The translations under genes were made by a program, and so were the position numbers. The notes under the pieces were generated by a model. The model did not search any database. It was not told the origin of the DNA and saw nothing but the letters and a program-made list of their open reading frames with translations. Positions 50,999 through 59,439 of a DNA stretch of 64,000 nt are shown here, in pieces. Each line of letters starts with the position of its first letter. Position 1 is the first letter of the stretch. The stretch comes from Flavobacterium anseongense (GTDB lineage Bacteria; Bacteroidota; Bacteroidia; Flavobacteriales; Flavobacteriaceae). The DNA is taken from NCBI RefSeq assembly GCF_021608185.1, contig NZ_JAKIHN010000004.1, positions 124,001 through 188,000 of the forward strand. Direction: 5' to 3'.

Positions 50999-52072
50999 TT
51001 ATTCCGAAACCTTTAGCTCAAAAGTTTTATTCCAGTTTTTACCGGTTACGAATATGGTATTTGTCTTTTTGTTGTAGGCAATTCCGTTTAAAACTTCGGC
51101 TTCCGGATTGGTTACTTTAGCGCGTAATGCTGATAAATCTAACACTTGTTCAACTGCGCCTGTTTTCGGATTAATCACAGCAATGGCGTCTTTTTGCCAA
51201 ATGTTTCCGTAGATTTTTCCGTTTATCCATTCCAATTCGTTAACCGCTTTAATCTTGCTGTCGTTGGTATATACGTTTACAAAATCGGTTAGTTTTTGGG
51301 TTTCAGGATTCATTGTCCAAATTTTTTCTGTTCCGTCAGAATGATAAATATTTTTACCGTCATTCGTCATTCCCCAACCTTCTACTTTTTTGTCATAGGT
51401 AAAGGTCTTTAGTTTTTTCAAGGTATTGGCATCATAAATAAAACCTTCTCCATTTTGCCAGGTTAATTGATAGATTTTGTCGTTGATAACTGTAATTCCT
51501 TCACCAAAATATTGCTGATCAAGGTCAACTTTTTTATAAGCTTTTCCGGTTTTATAATCGATTTTGGCAAAGTAGGATTTTCCGTTTTGTCCGGTGCTTT
51601 CTATTAAAGTGTCACGATAGAATTCGAAGCCTTCATTAAATGCATTAATATCGTGATTGTAGGTGTTTACAATGGTATATTTTAATAGTTTGGGAACAAT
51701 CCCCGAAGCCACTTCAATACGGGTTTTGGTTGAAACTGTATCGCCTTCAAAATAAACCAAAGCTTTCACATTTTGGTAGCCTAATTTTTTGCCATTCAAA
51801 TCTAAAGTGAACTGACCATTTCCCTTTACGGATGAAACTCTTTTGTCATTTACAAAATAGGCAACGCTGTCAATGGTTTTGTTTTTGATATTTAATAAAG
51901 TCAAATCTACTTTGTCTGTTGCCTGATACAACGGTTTTAAATTACCTTCATCAAAGCTAAAATAGTTTTCTTTATCACGTTGACTATCGCCACAACTAAT
52001 AATGTTTACGCCTAAAAAGCTAACGCAGAATAAGCCTAATAAAATGGTAATTAAAGGTTTACGGAGTTTCAT
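50999..52072 (-). CDS. Glutaminyl-peptide cyclotransferase (glutamine cyclotransferase family)
   Basis: 357 residues from ATG 52072. Lipoprotein or signal sequence MKLRKPLITILLGLFCVSFLG, then IISC with lipidated Cys. The five-blade propeller domain (about 115-355) carries YNHDINAFNEGFEFYRDTLIESTGQNGKSY, LDQQYFGEGITVINDKIYQLTW, GWGMTNDGKNIYHSDGT and NELEWINGKIYGNIW. This plant/bacterial-type enzyme cyclises N-terminal Gln to pyroglutamate; many T9SS cargos in Bacteroidota begin with Gln after signal cleavage, which fits the Q-starting proteins in this window. A preceding Ig-like domain is about 35-110. Confidence 0.9.
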   Translation of the reverse strand: MKLRKPLITILLGLFCVSFLGVNIISCGDSQRDKENYFSFDEGNLKPLYQATDKVDLTLLNIKNKTIDSVAYFVNDKRVSSVKGNGQFTLDLNGKKLGYQNVKALVYFEGDTVSTKTRIEVASGIVPKLLKYTIVNTYNHDINAFNEGFEFYRDTLIESTGQNGKSYFAKIDYKTGKAYKKVDLDQQYFGEGITVINDKIYQLTWQNGEGFIYDANTLKKLKTFTYDKKVEGWGMTNDGKNIYHSDGTEKIWTMNPETQKLTDFVNVYTNDSKIKAVNELEWINGKIYGNIWQKDAIAVINPKTGAVEQVLDLSALRAKVTNPEAEVLNGIAYNKKTNTIFVTGKNWNKTFELKVSE

Positions 52073-52146
52073 TTTTTGCAATTAATTTTTCACTCGCAAA
52101 TATATTTATAATGCTCTTAAATTCTTGCAAAAAAATAAAAAGATTG

Positions 52147-52154
52147 TATATTTG
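52147..52154 (+). promoter_or_regulatory. SRP RNA promoter -7 box
   Basis: TATATTTG, perfect TAnnTTTG; a TTG at 52124-52126 about 20 bases upstream fits the -33 element. Transcription should begin near 52158. Confidence 0.7.
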
Positions 52155-52156
52155 CA

Positions 52157-52256
52157 CCGGCAAGTCCTACACGACCAGCTCCTGCAAAATCCTCCAGGAT
52201 GGGAACATAGCAAAGGTATGTGGTTGAGCGGTGCGATGTAGGTCGCTTGCCATTTT
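52157..52256 (+). ncRNA. ffs: Signal recognition particle RNA (4.5S type)
   Basis: About 95 bases. The ends pair, GGCAAGTCCTACA with TGTAGGTCGCTTGCC. The distal domain contains CCAGGATGGGAACATAGCA, the SRP core with GGAA tetraloop (TG-GGAA-CA), a 5' internal loop CAGGA and 3' TAGCA opposite; compare CAGGT...AAGCA in E. coli 4.5S RNA. Ffh and FtsY bind here during membrane protein targeting. A T-run TTTTTTA follows as terminator. The minus-strand ORFs across this stretch are artefacts. Confidence 0.93.
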
Positions 52257-52338
52257 TTATTCTGAACTTGTTTTAGAATCTTCCCGTAAATTTTATAATA
52301 TTGTCCGAACATTGATTCGGATTTTTTATTTTTACCCT

Positions 52339-53337
52339 ATGGTTTTATCATGGCAAATAGTGCGATTTCAACTCAAGGAAACCTTTGCCATTGCCTATGG
52401 GAATTATACGCACAGAGAAGCTCTAATCATAACACTCGAAAAGAATCGGATGAAAGGTTATGGCGAATGCACAGCTATCGATTATTACCATATCAGTCTT
52501 GATGATTTTGAAGTTGTTTTAGCCAAAATAAAAACGCAGATTGAAAACCAAAACATAATATATCCGTCTGAATTCTATACTTTCATGTTGAAATTAGAGC
52601 TGCCAAGTTTCCTTCGATCGGCTTTAGATTGTGCCTACTGGGATTTGTTTGGCAAACTAGAAAAGAAAAGCTTTGTAGAATTAAACAACATCGACCTAAA
52701 TACACTTCCCGAGTCTTCAATTACGATTAGCGTTGATACTGTCGAAAACCAAATCAAAAAAATTCAACAATCTTTATGGTCAAAATTCAAAGTGAAGTGC
52801 AATCATTTTAATGAAAATGATATAGCTGAATTATTGCAGCTAGATGCAACTCTGGCACTAGATTCTAACGGAAGTTTTACCAAGGAAAATTGTATTTGGC
52901 TCGAAAATCACGAAGCTATTTCAAAGTTTGCTTATCTGGAACAACCAATGAAAAATGGCTCGGAGAATTATGAAGTTTTAAATGCCAATAAATTTGCGAA
53001 TTGGATGGCCGATGAGGATTGTCAGGACTCAACTGTTTTAAAAGATTTGCAGCAACATTATAGCAGTATCAATATCAAATTAGTAAAATGTGGTGGATTG
53101 ACTCCGGCTTTGGAGATGATTTCCGTTGCCAAAGAATTGAATTATAAAATCATGATTGGCTGTATGACTGAATCTACTATCGGAATTTCGGCCGGTGCGG
53201 TTTTAGCCCCCTTTTGTGATTATGCCGATTTGGACGGAGCCAATTTAATTGCAAATGATATTGCCAAAGGAAGCGAAATTCTAAATGGTAAAATTCATCT
53301 GAGTGAAAATCACGGTTTGGGTATCAAAATAAACTAA
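52339..53337 (+). CDS. L-Ala-D/L-Glu dipeptide epimerase (enolase superfamily)
   Basis: 332 residues from ATG 52339 (an ORF start at 52231 lies inside ffs). Enolase-superfamily landmarks: FKVKCN (KxK acid-base Lys, about 149-154), ALDSNG, AYLEQPM (Glu), MADEDCQD (Asp), IKLVKCGG (second Lys, about 249-256) and IMIGCMTESTIGISAGAVLAPF, which points to dipeptide epimerases rather than MenC. It would interconvert L-Ala-L-Glu and L-Ala-D-Glu in murein peptide recycling. The SDR gene follows 27 bases later; a functional link is not clear. Confidence 0.85.
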   Translation: MVLSWQIVRFQLKETFAIAYGNYTHREALIITLEKNRMKGYGECTAIDYYHISLDDFEVVLAKIKTQIENQNIIYPSEFYTFMLKLELPSFLRSALDCAYWDLFGKLEKKSFVELNNIDLNTLPESSITISVDTVENQIKKIQQSLWSKFKVKCNHFNENDIAELLQLDATLALDSNGSFTKENCIWLENHEAISKFAYLEQPMKNGSENYEVLNANKFANWMADEDCQDSTVLKDLQQHYSSINIKLVKCGGLTPALEMISVAKELNYKIMIGCMTESTIGISAGAVLAPFCDYADLDGANLIANDIAKGSEILNGKIHLSENHGLGIKIN

Positions 53338-53364
53338 TTATCTTTAACGATAAATTATTATACA

Positions 53365-54180
53365 ATGAGTAAAGTAGTATTAATCACAGGCGGTTCATCC
53401 GGAATTGGGAAAGCCATTGGCGAGTTTTTATTTCACAAAGGATTTACGGTTTATGGCACAAGTCGCAATCCCGAGAAAGTTGTCAATTCAGTATTTCCGT
53501 TAATTGCTTTGGATGTACGAAGTGCAGAAAGTATCAAACACGCTGTGGCAAATGTGATTTCCATTTCCAAAAGAATTGATGTAGTTATCAATAATGCCGG
53601 AGTTGGCATTACCGGACCAATTGAAGAAACGCCAACGGATGAAATGCGAAATAATTTTGAAACCAATTTCTTTGGTCCGATAGAAGTTATCAAAGCGGTC
53701 TTGCCACAAATGCGTGAGCAGAATTCGGGATTGATTATCAATGTTACTTCCATCGCAGGTTATATGGGATTGCCTTATCGCGGAATTTATTCGGCTTCAA
53801 AAGGAGCACTCGAATTAGTTTCGGAAGCGATAAGCATTGAGGTGAAACCTTTCGGAATTAATGTGGTCAACATTGCACCGGGCGAATTTGCTACTGATAT
53901 TGCTTCGCATCGTTATCATGCGCCTATAATAGAAGGTTCGGTTTATAAAACTGCTTATGAAAACACCTTGGGAATGATGAATTCACATATGCATAGTGGC
54001 GATGATCCAAATGATTTTGCCAAAGAAGTATATCATATCATTCAGGATAAAAATCCAAAGCTGCATTATAAAATTGGTGCTTTTATGCAAAAGTTCTCCA
54101 TTGTTTTAAAACGAATTTTACCAGACAGAATCTACGAAAGTATGTTGATGAATCATTATAAGTTGAGTGATAAGAGATAA
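53365..54180 (+). CDS. Short-chain dehydrogenase/reductase
   Basis: 271 residues. TGGSSGIGKAIGEFL (about 7-21, nucleotide site), NNAGVGITGPIEE (about 77-89) and the catalytic S-Y-K: VTSIAGYMGLPYRGIYSASKGALE (about 127-150). The lack of an acidic residue after the second strand (YGTSRNPE) suggests NADP(H). Classical SDRs of this type act on many alcohols or ketones; substrate unknown. Same strand as the dipeptide epimerase, 27 bases after it. Confidence 0.9.
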   Translation: MSKVVLITGGSSGIGKAIGEFLFHKGFTVYGTSRNPEKVVNSVFPLIALDVRSAESIKHAVANVISISKRIDVVINNAGVGITGPIEETPTDEMRNNFETNFFGPIEVIKAVLPQMREQNSGLIINVTSIAGYMGLPYRGIYSASKGALELVSEAISIEVKPFGINVVNIAPGEFATDIASHRYHAPIIEGSVYKTAYENTLGMMNSHMHSGDDPNDFAKEVYHIIQDKNPKLHYKIGAFMQKFSIVLKRILPDRIYESMLMNHYKLSDKR

Positions 54181-54226
54181 GTCAAAAGGGATAAGAAAAT
54201 AAGTTTCCTATTTCGGATTTGTGTTG

Positions 54227-54234
54227 TACTTTTG
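54227..54234 (+). promoter_or_regulatory. Transaldolase promoter -7 box
   Basis: TACTTTTG, perfect TAnnTTTG. The leader to the ATG at 54387 is about 146 bases and contains the structured element at 54245. Confidence 0.6.
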
Positions 54235-54244
54235 CACAAGTTTT

Positions 54245-54350
54245 GCGTGAGGGATTCCTTCGGCAGTCGCTTCGCTCGTGTGCAGTGGAAATCCTTTTTT
54301 GTTTTTCAAAAAAGATTGCAACGGAAAGCCCGACCCGAAGGGGCACGCCC
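54245..54350 (+). ncRNA. Structured repeat element resembling the Flavo-1 RNA motif, copy 2, in a 5' leader
   Basis: Begins GCGTGAGGGAT, contains GTGGAAATCC, a hairpin of about 10 bp (CCTTTTTTG/CAAAAAAG), GATTGCAACGGAAAGCCCGACCC and ends GGGGCACGCCC; GCGTG and CACGC can pair across the whole element. The core GTGGAAATCC...GATTGCAACGGAAAGC agrees with copy 1 at 40591. It lies between the promoter box and the transaldolase start. Confidence 0.5.
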
Positions 54351-54386
54351 AAATAGTTAAACACACAACATTTTAAAATAAATTTT

Positions 54387-55043
54387 ATGAAATTTTTTAT
54401 TGACACTGCCAATTTAAATGACATCAGAGAAGCACAGGCACTTGGCGTACTTGATGGTGTTACAACTAATCCTTCGTTGATGGCAAAAGAAGGAATCACA
54501 GGGAAAAACAATATCCTAAAACACTACGTAGACATTTGCAATATTGTGGATGGTGATGTTAGTGCCGAAGTTATTGCGGTTGATTATGACGGAATGATTA
54601 AAGAAGGCGAAGAATTGGCTGATTTGCATCCGCAGATTGTGGTAAAATTACCAATGACTAAAGAAGGAGTGAAGGCTTGTAAGTATTTTTCGGATAAAGG
54701 TGTTAAGACTAATGTGACTTTAGTTTTTTCTGCAGGACAAGCTTTGTTAGCTGCTAAAGCAGGTGCAACTTATGTTTCTCCGTTCTTAGGAAGATTAGAT
54801 GATATTTCGACAGATGGTTTGGCTTTGATTCAGGAAATCAGAGATATTTATGATAACTACGCTTTTGAAACTGAGATTTTGGCGGCTTCAATTCGACATA
54901 CGATGCACGTTGTAAATTGTGCTAAAATTGGTGCTGACGTAATGACCGGACCATTATCATCTATTACAGGATTACTAAAACATCCATTAACAGATATAGG
55001 TTTGGCACAGTTCTTAGCGGATTATGCTAAAGGAAATCAGTAA
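54387..55043 (+). CDS. tal: Small transaldolase / fructose-6-phosphate aldolase-type
   Basis: 218 residues, the short transaldolase class. [33 protein letters not shown] (about 25-37), the Schiff-base Lys in [11 protein letters not shown] (about 85-95), [19 protein letters not shown] and [22 protein letters not shown]. It exchanges dihydroxyacetone units in the pentose phosphate pathway; fructose-6-phosphate aldolase is the near relative with the same fold. Long leader with a structured element. Confidence 0.92.
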   Translation: MKFFIDTANLNDIREAQALGVLDGVTTNPSLMAKEGITGKNNILKHYVDICNIVDGDVSAEVIAVDYDGMIKEGEELADLHPQIVVKLPMTKEGVKACKYFSDKGVKTNVTLVFSAGQALLAAKAGATYVSPFLGRLDDISTDGLALIQEIRDIYDNYAFETEILAASIRHTMHVVNCAKIGADVMTGPLSSITGLLKHPLTDIGLAQFLADYAKGNQ

Positions 55044-55045
55044 TG

Positions 55046-55168
55046 CTGTCAGCTTTTAGCAATTAGCTTTTAGCAAAATTTATTTAATATTATACAAAAA
55101 AATCCCGGCTCAATTTGAATCGGGATTTCTATTTTTAAAAAGCTGTCAGCTAATAGCTAAAGGCTAAC
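55046..55168. repeat. AGCTNTNAGC-type repeats flanking a terminator
   Basis: CTGTCAGCTTTTAGCAATT and AGCTTTTAGCA (an 11-base direct repeat AGCTTTTAGCA) at 55046-55076, and AGCTGTCAGCTAATAGCTAAA at 55140-55161, enclose the terminator at 55100. A distant relative, TTTAGCTTTTAG, occurs at 62860. Confidence 0.5.
55100..55130. terminator. Bidirectional terminator
   Basis: AAATCCCG (55100-55107) and CGGGATTT (55121-55128), the loop containing a further small CAAnTTG palindrome; A-run before and T-run after. Convergent genes on both sides. Confidence 0.8.
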
Positions 55169-55177
55169 TTCTGATGG

Positions 55178-56590
55178 CTACTTCAAATTCTCCTCAAACT
55201 GTGAATCGAATATATTCGCAAAAGCATTCTTAATTAATCCTTTGTTATCTAGAATTATCGTGCGGTGAATTTTGTTGATGGCCCATTTGTTTTTTATGGT
55301 TTCAAAATCGGGACAATGCAATTCGGTTATGCCTTTGAATTTATATTTGTTTAAGGTTGCTTTCCAATCTTCTTCACTGTCATTTATATTTATTGCCACA
55401 AAATTATATTGTGGAAATTTAGATTTCAGTGCCATTACTTTTATATGAACTGCTTCTAAATGCGATTTGGCTTTTTCTGTCCAAAAGAAAAACACCGTAT
55501 TTGGTTTTGTTAAACTTGTTAAAGCAACTTTATTGTGGTTTGTGTCTACTAAAGGAACTTCGCTTAATGTGTTGCCAACTTTCAGCATCTGAATTGCGTT
55601 ACAGATAGTTGCAATTTCATTCTTCTTACTTTTATCTGTAGAAAGTCTTTTATAAGTATCCAGAAAGGTATTGTTGTTGGTCATGTTCTGATCTTCGAGT
55701 AGATAGGTAAAAGCGATATTATCGAGAATGTTGTTTTTTACCTTTTCATTTTTAATCAGCGTATCAGCAATGTTCATTTTATTGATATTGGTTTTCAGCG
55801 CCAAATCCTTTTCACTAAAATGATTGTGATAATTTATGGTTCCCATATTGTTTAGCATGTGCGACAAATACATTACATATGGAGCATAATCTGAAAGCGC
55901 TGCATTGTTGAAATCAATGGTTTTTCGGTAATCGTAATAATTTGCCGGTAGTTTTTCAATCATATCTTCTCCGGTTCTGATTTTGTGAATAAGAGGATAC
56001 AATTCTTTTTTAGAGTAATAACTAAAATCTAATGAGGCTTTGGCAAAAAGATCGAAATCGTCGTTCCATTTGATTTCTGATTTTCGGGTGTTATAAAATG
56101 CAGTTTGCTTTGAATAAGTTAAGTCAATTTCTTTGGAAAAATCTTCAAAGTTATCATCGAAATAGTCAAACATTTTGTATTTGTCTTTTTCGTTTTTCAG
56201 ATACATTTCCATTAGGAAATTGTTTTTTTCTCCTCCACGACCACAAAAAACTATCGACTCATCAAAATCTTTTGAATTGACGCGAACCATAATGCTGTCA
56301 TTCTTATCAAAATATACATATTGATATTCAGGTTCGTGTTTAAATGAATAAAGTCCGGGAGCCAATGAGTCGAATTGTGTGAAGAAACGATTGTTTTCGT
56401 CAAGTTTTAAGGTGTCTATAACTTCATTGTCTTTGCAGAAAAGTACGTAGGGATTATTCGGATTTACCACTTCGCCACCAAAATAAGCGACATATTCGCA
56501 ACCTTTAAATTCGTTTTTACATGAACTCAAAAGTGCCATCAATGGGAGAACTAAACCAAAAATCCTTATATTTCTTAAGCTGTGCATCAT
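55178..56590 (-). CDS. TlpA/ResA-like lipoprotein lacking the CxxC motif
   Basis: 470 residues. Lipoprotein signal with Cys near residue 24 (LLSSCKNEF). An N-terminal beta domain (about 30-100, GLYSFKHEPEYQYVYFDKNDS) and a helical middle (about 110-340) are like DUF4369/AhpC-TlpA fusions of Bacteroidota. The C-terminal thioredoxin-like domain reads NTVFFFWTEKAKSHLEAVHIKVMAL; where W-C-x-x-C should be there is W-T-E-K-A-K, so the redox pair is absent. A redox-inactive binding or chaperone role is likely. Confidence 0.78.
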   Translation of the reverse strand: MMHSLRNIRIFGLVLPLMALLSSCKNEFKGCEYVAYFGGEVVNPNNPYVLFCKDNEVIDTLKLDENNRFFTQFDSLAPGLYSFKHEPEYQYVYFDKNDSIMVRVNSKDFDESIVFCGRGGEKNNFLMEMYLKNEKDKYKMFDYFDDNFEDFSKEIDLTYSKQTAFYNTRKSEIKWNDDFDLFAKASLDFSYYSKKELYPLIHKIRTGEDMIEKLPANYYDYRKTIDFNNAALSDYAPYVMYLSHMLNNMGTINYHNHFSEKDLALKTNINKMNIADTLIKNEKVKNNILDNIAFTYLLEDQNMTNNNTFLDTYKRLSTDKSKKNEIATICNAIQMLKVGNTLSEVPLVDTNHNKVALTSLTKPNTVFFFWTEKAKSHLEAVHIKVMALKSKFPQYNFVAININDSEEDWKATLNKYKFKGITELHCPDFETIKNKWAINKIHRTIILDNKGLIKNAFANIFDSQFEENLK

Positions 56591-56727
56591 TCGAAACTAA
56601 TAAACAAAAATATTTCTATATAATGGATTTTACTGTTAATCTATCGTTAAAGTTAAATCGGAGTAAATATGCTGTTTTATCATTAATTGCACAACAATTT
56701 TTTAATTATTTTATGCTTTATTTTAAC

Positions 56728-56735
56728 TACTTTTG
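56728..56735 (+). promoter_or_regulatory. ABC-F promoter -7 box
   Basis: TACTTTTG, perfect TAnnTTTG, 26 bases before the ATG at 56761. Confidence 0.65.
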
Positions 56736-56751
56736 CACCGAAATTTAATAA

Positions 56752-58380
<1,629 letters not shown>

Positions 58381-58392
58381 TATTAAGTGGAG

Positions 58393-58431
58393 GACTGCCA
58401 GTGGCAGTCAGGTATGCGAACTTTAGTTCGC
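58393..58431. repeat. Two adjacent small hairpins
   Basis: GACTGCCA-G-TGGCAGTC (58393-58409), a perfect 8-bp inverted repeat, and GCGAACT-TT-AGTTCGC (58416-58431), a perfect 7-bp one, seven bases apart, just before the terminator at 58446. Confidence 0.65.
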
Positions 58432-58445
58432 CTCAATATTTCTTT

Positions 58446-58477
58446 AAAAACTCCCAAGTGAAAGCTTGGGAGTTTTT
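58446..58477. terminator. Bidirectional terminator
   Basis: AAAAACTCCCAAG and CTTGGGAGTTTTT make a 13-bp stem with loop TGAAAG, between the ABC-F gene and the convergent PDZ/MORN gene. Confidence 0.87.
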
Positions 58478-58480
58478 GTT

Positions 58481-59365
58481 TTATATCTTTATTCCATACT
58501 TGTAAGTAGCAGTGGTTGTCGAGTTCGTTGCCTTAGTGTATACAGTAACTTCTCCTTCAAGCTTGCCGCTAACAAAGTTACCACTCAAGTTATCACCATT
58601 AGGCTGTGTCATTGTCCCTTTACCATTAAGTTTGTCATTATTCCAGTTACCTTCATAAACCGTTTTATCAGCGGTTACTAATTTTCCCTGCCCACTTTTT
58701 AGGTTATTAAGCATATCGCCCTCATAAAATCCTCCATTATAAGTCATTTTTCCTTTGCCCGTCATGGCGTCCTCTTTCCAATCACCTGTATAACTCCAGC
58801 CGGTGCTTACAATATGATTTGGGTCGAGTTTTGAAATGTATGTGCCTTTGCCTTCGCGTTTGTCATTTTTCCAGTCACCAACATAACTATCGCCATTAAC
58901 TCCAACCGATTCTCCTCTGCCTTCTTTTTTCTTATTTTTAAATGGTCCTTTATAGGTTGTTCCGTTGGCATCGATGAAAGTTCCGGTTCCATTGGTACAA
59001 TTGCCTTCGAGGCAGATATTTAAATAAGTTGAACGGTCTGCTTTGGTAATGGTAAAGGTTTTTTCGACGCCATTACGTGATATAATAATGTTGACTGTAG
59101 CCGGCGAATCTTTAAGATTATTGCTAAATGCGAGAGTATTATTAAACTGTACGATGGAATCATGAAACTTAATAATTTTATCTCCGGCTTTTAAGCCTGC
59201 CTTTTCTGCCGGACTCTTTTTAAACACATATTGTATAAAGTATTCATTTCTGTAATCACCCTCGTATTCTTCAATTTCCTTATGGGTGTAGGAGAATCCA
59301 AACCCTAATTGAGCATGTATGTTGCTGACGATAAAAAATAAACTAAAGTAAATAAGGCTTTTCAT
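58481..59365 (-). CDS. PDZ and MORN repeat protein
   Basis: 294 residues from ATG 59365, where the signal peptide starts (MKSLIYFSLFFIVSNIHA-Q); the longer frame to 59503 runs into the next gene. A PDZ-like domain covers about residues 25-105 (NEYFIQYVFKKSPAEKAGLKAGDKIIKFHDSIV). It is followed by at least six MORN repeats (GTTYKGPFKNKKKEGRGE, GDSYVGDWKNDKREGKGTY, WSYTGDWKEDAMTGKGKM, FYEGDMLNNLKSGQGKL). This mixture in an exported protein is uncommon; MORN repeats bind lipids or proteins in other systems. Function unknown. Confidence 0.8.
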   Translation of the reverse strand: MKSLIYFSLFFIVSNIHAQLGFGFSYTHKEIEEYEGDYRNEYFIQYVFKKSPAEKAGLKAGDKIIKFHDSIVQFNNTLAFSNNLKDSPATVNIIISRNGVEKTFTITKADRSTYLNICLEGNCTNGTGTFIDANGTTYKGPFKNKKKEGRGESVGVNGDSYVGDWKNDKREGKGTYISKLDPNHIVSTGWSYTGDWKEDAMTGKGKMTYNGGFYEGDMLNNLKSGQGKLVTADKTVYEGNWNNDKLNGKGTMTQPNGDNLSGNFVSGKLEGEVTVYTKATNSTTTATYKYGIKI

Positions 59366-59439
59366 CTTATTACAATTTGTACTAAAGATAAAAAAGAATC
59401 TTGAACCTAACAAGTTTAACAGTCTGAAAATGAGAAAGG

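Noticed and set aside
50661..51077. Plus-strand ORF of 138 aa bridging the MBOAT end and the cyclotransferase
   Set aside because: Out of frame with the MBOAT gene and antisense to the next; both overlapping genes have strong family motifs.
52106..52312. Minus-strand ORF of 68 aa
   Set aside because: Covers the SRP RNA gene in antisense.
54182..54511. Minus-strand ORF of 109 aa
   Set aside because: Spans the structured repeat element and the start of the transaldolase; artefact of repeat sequence.
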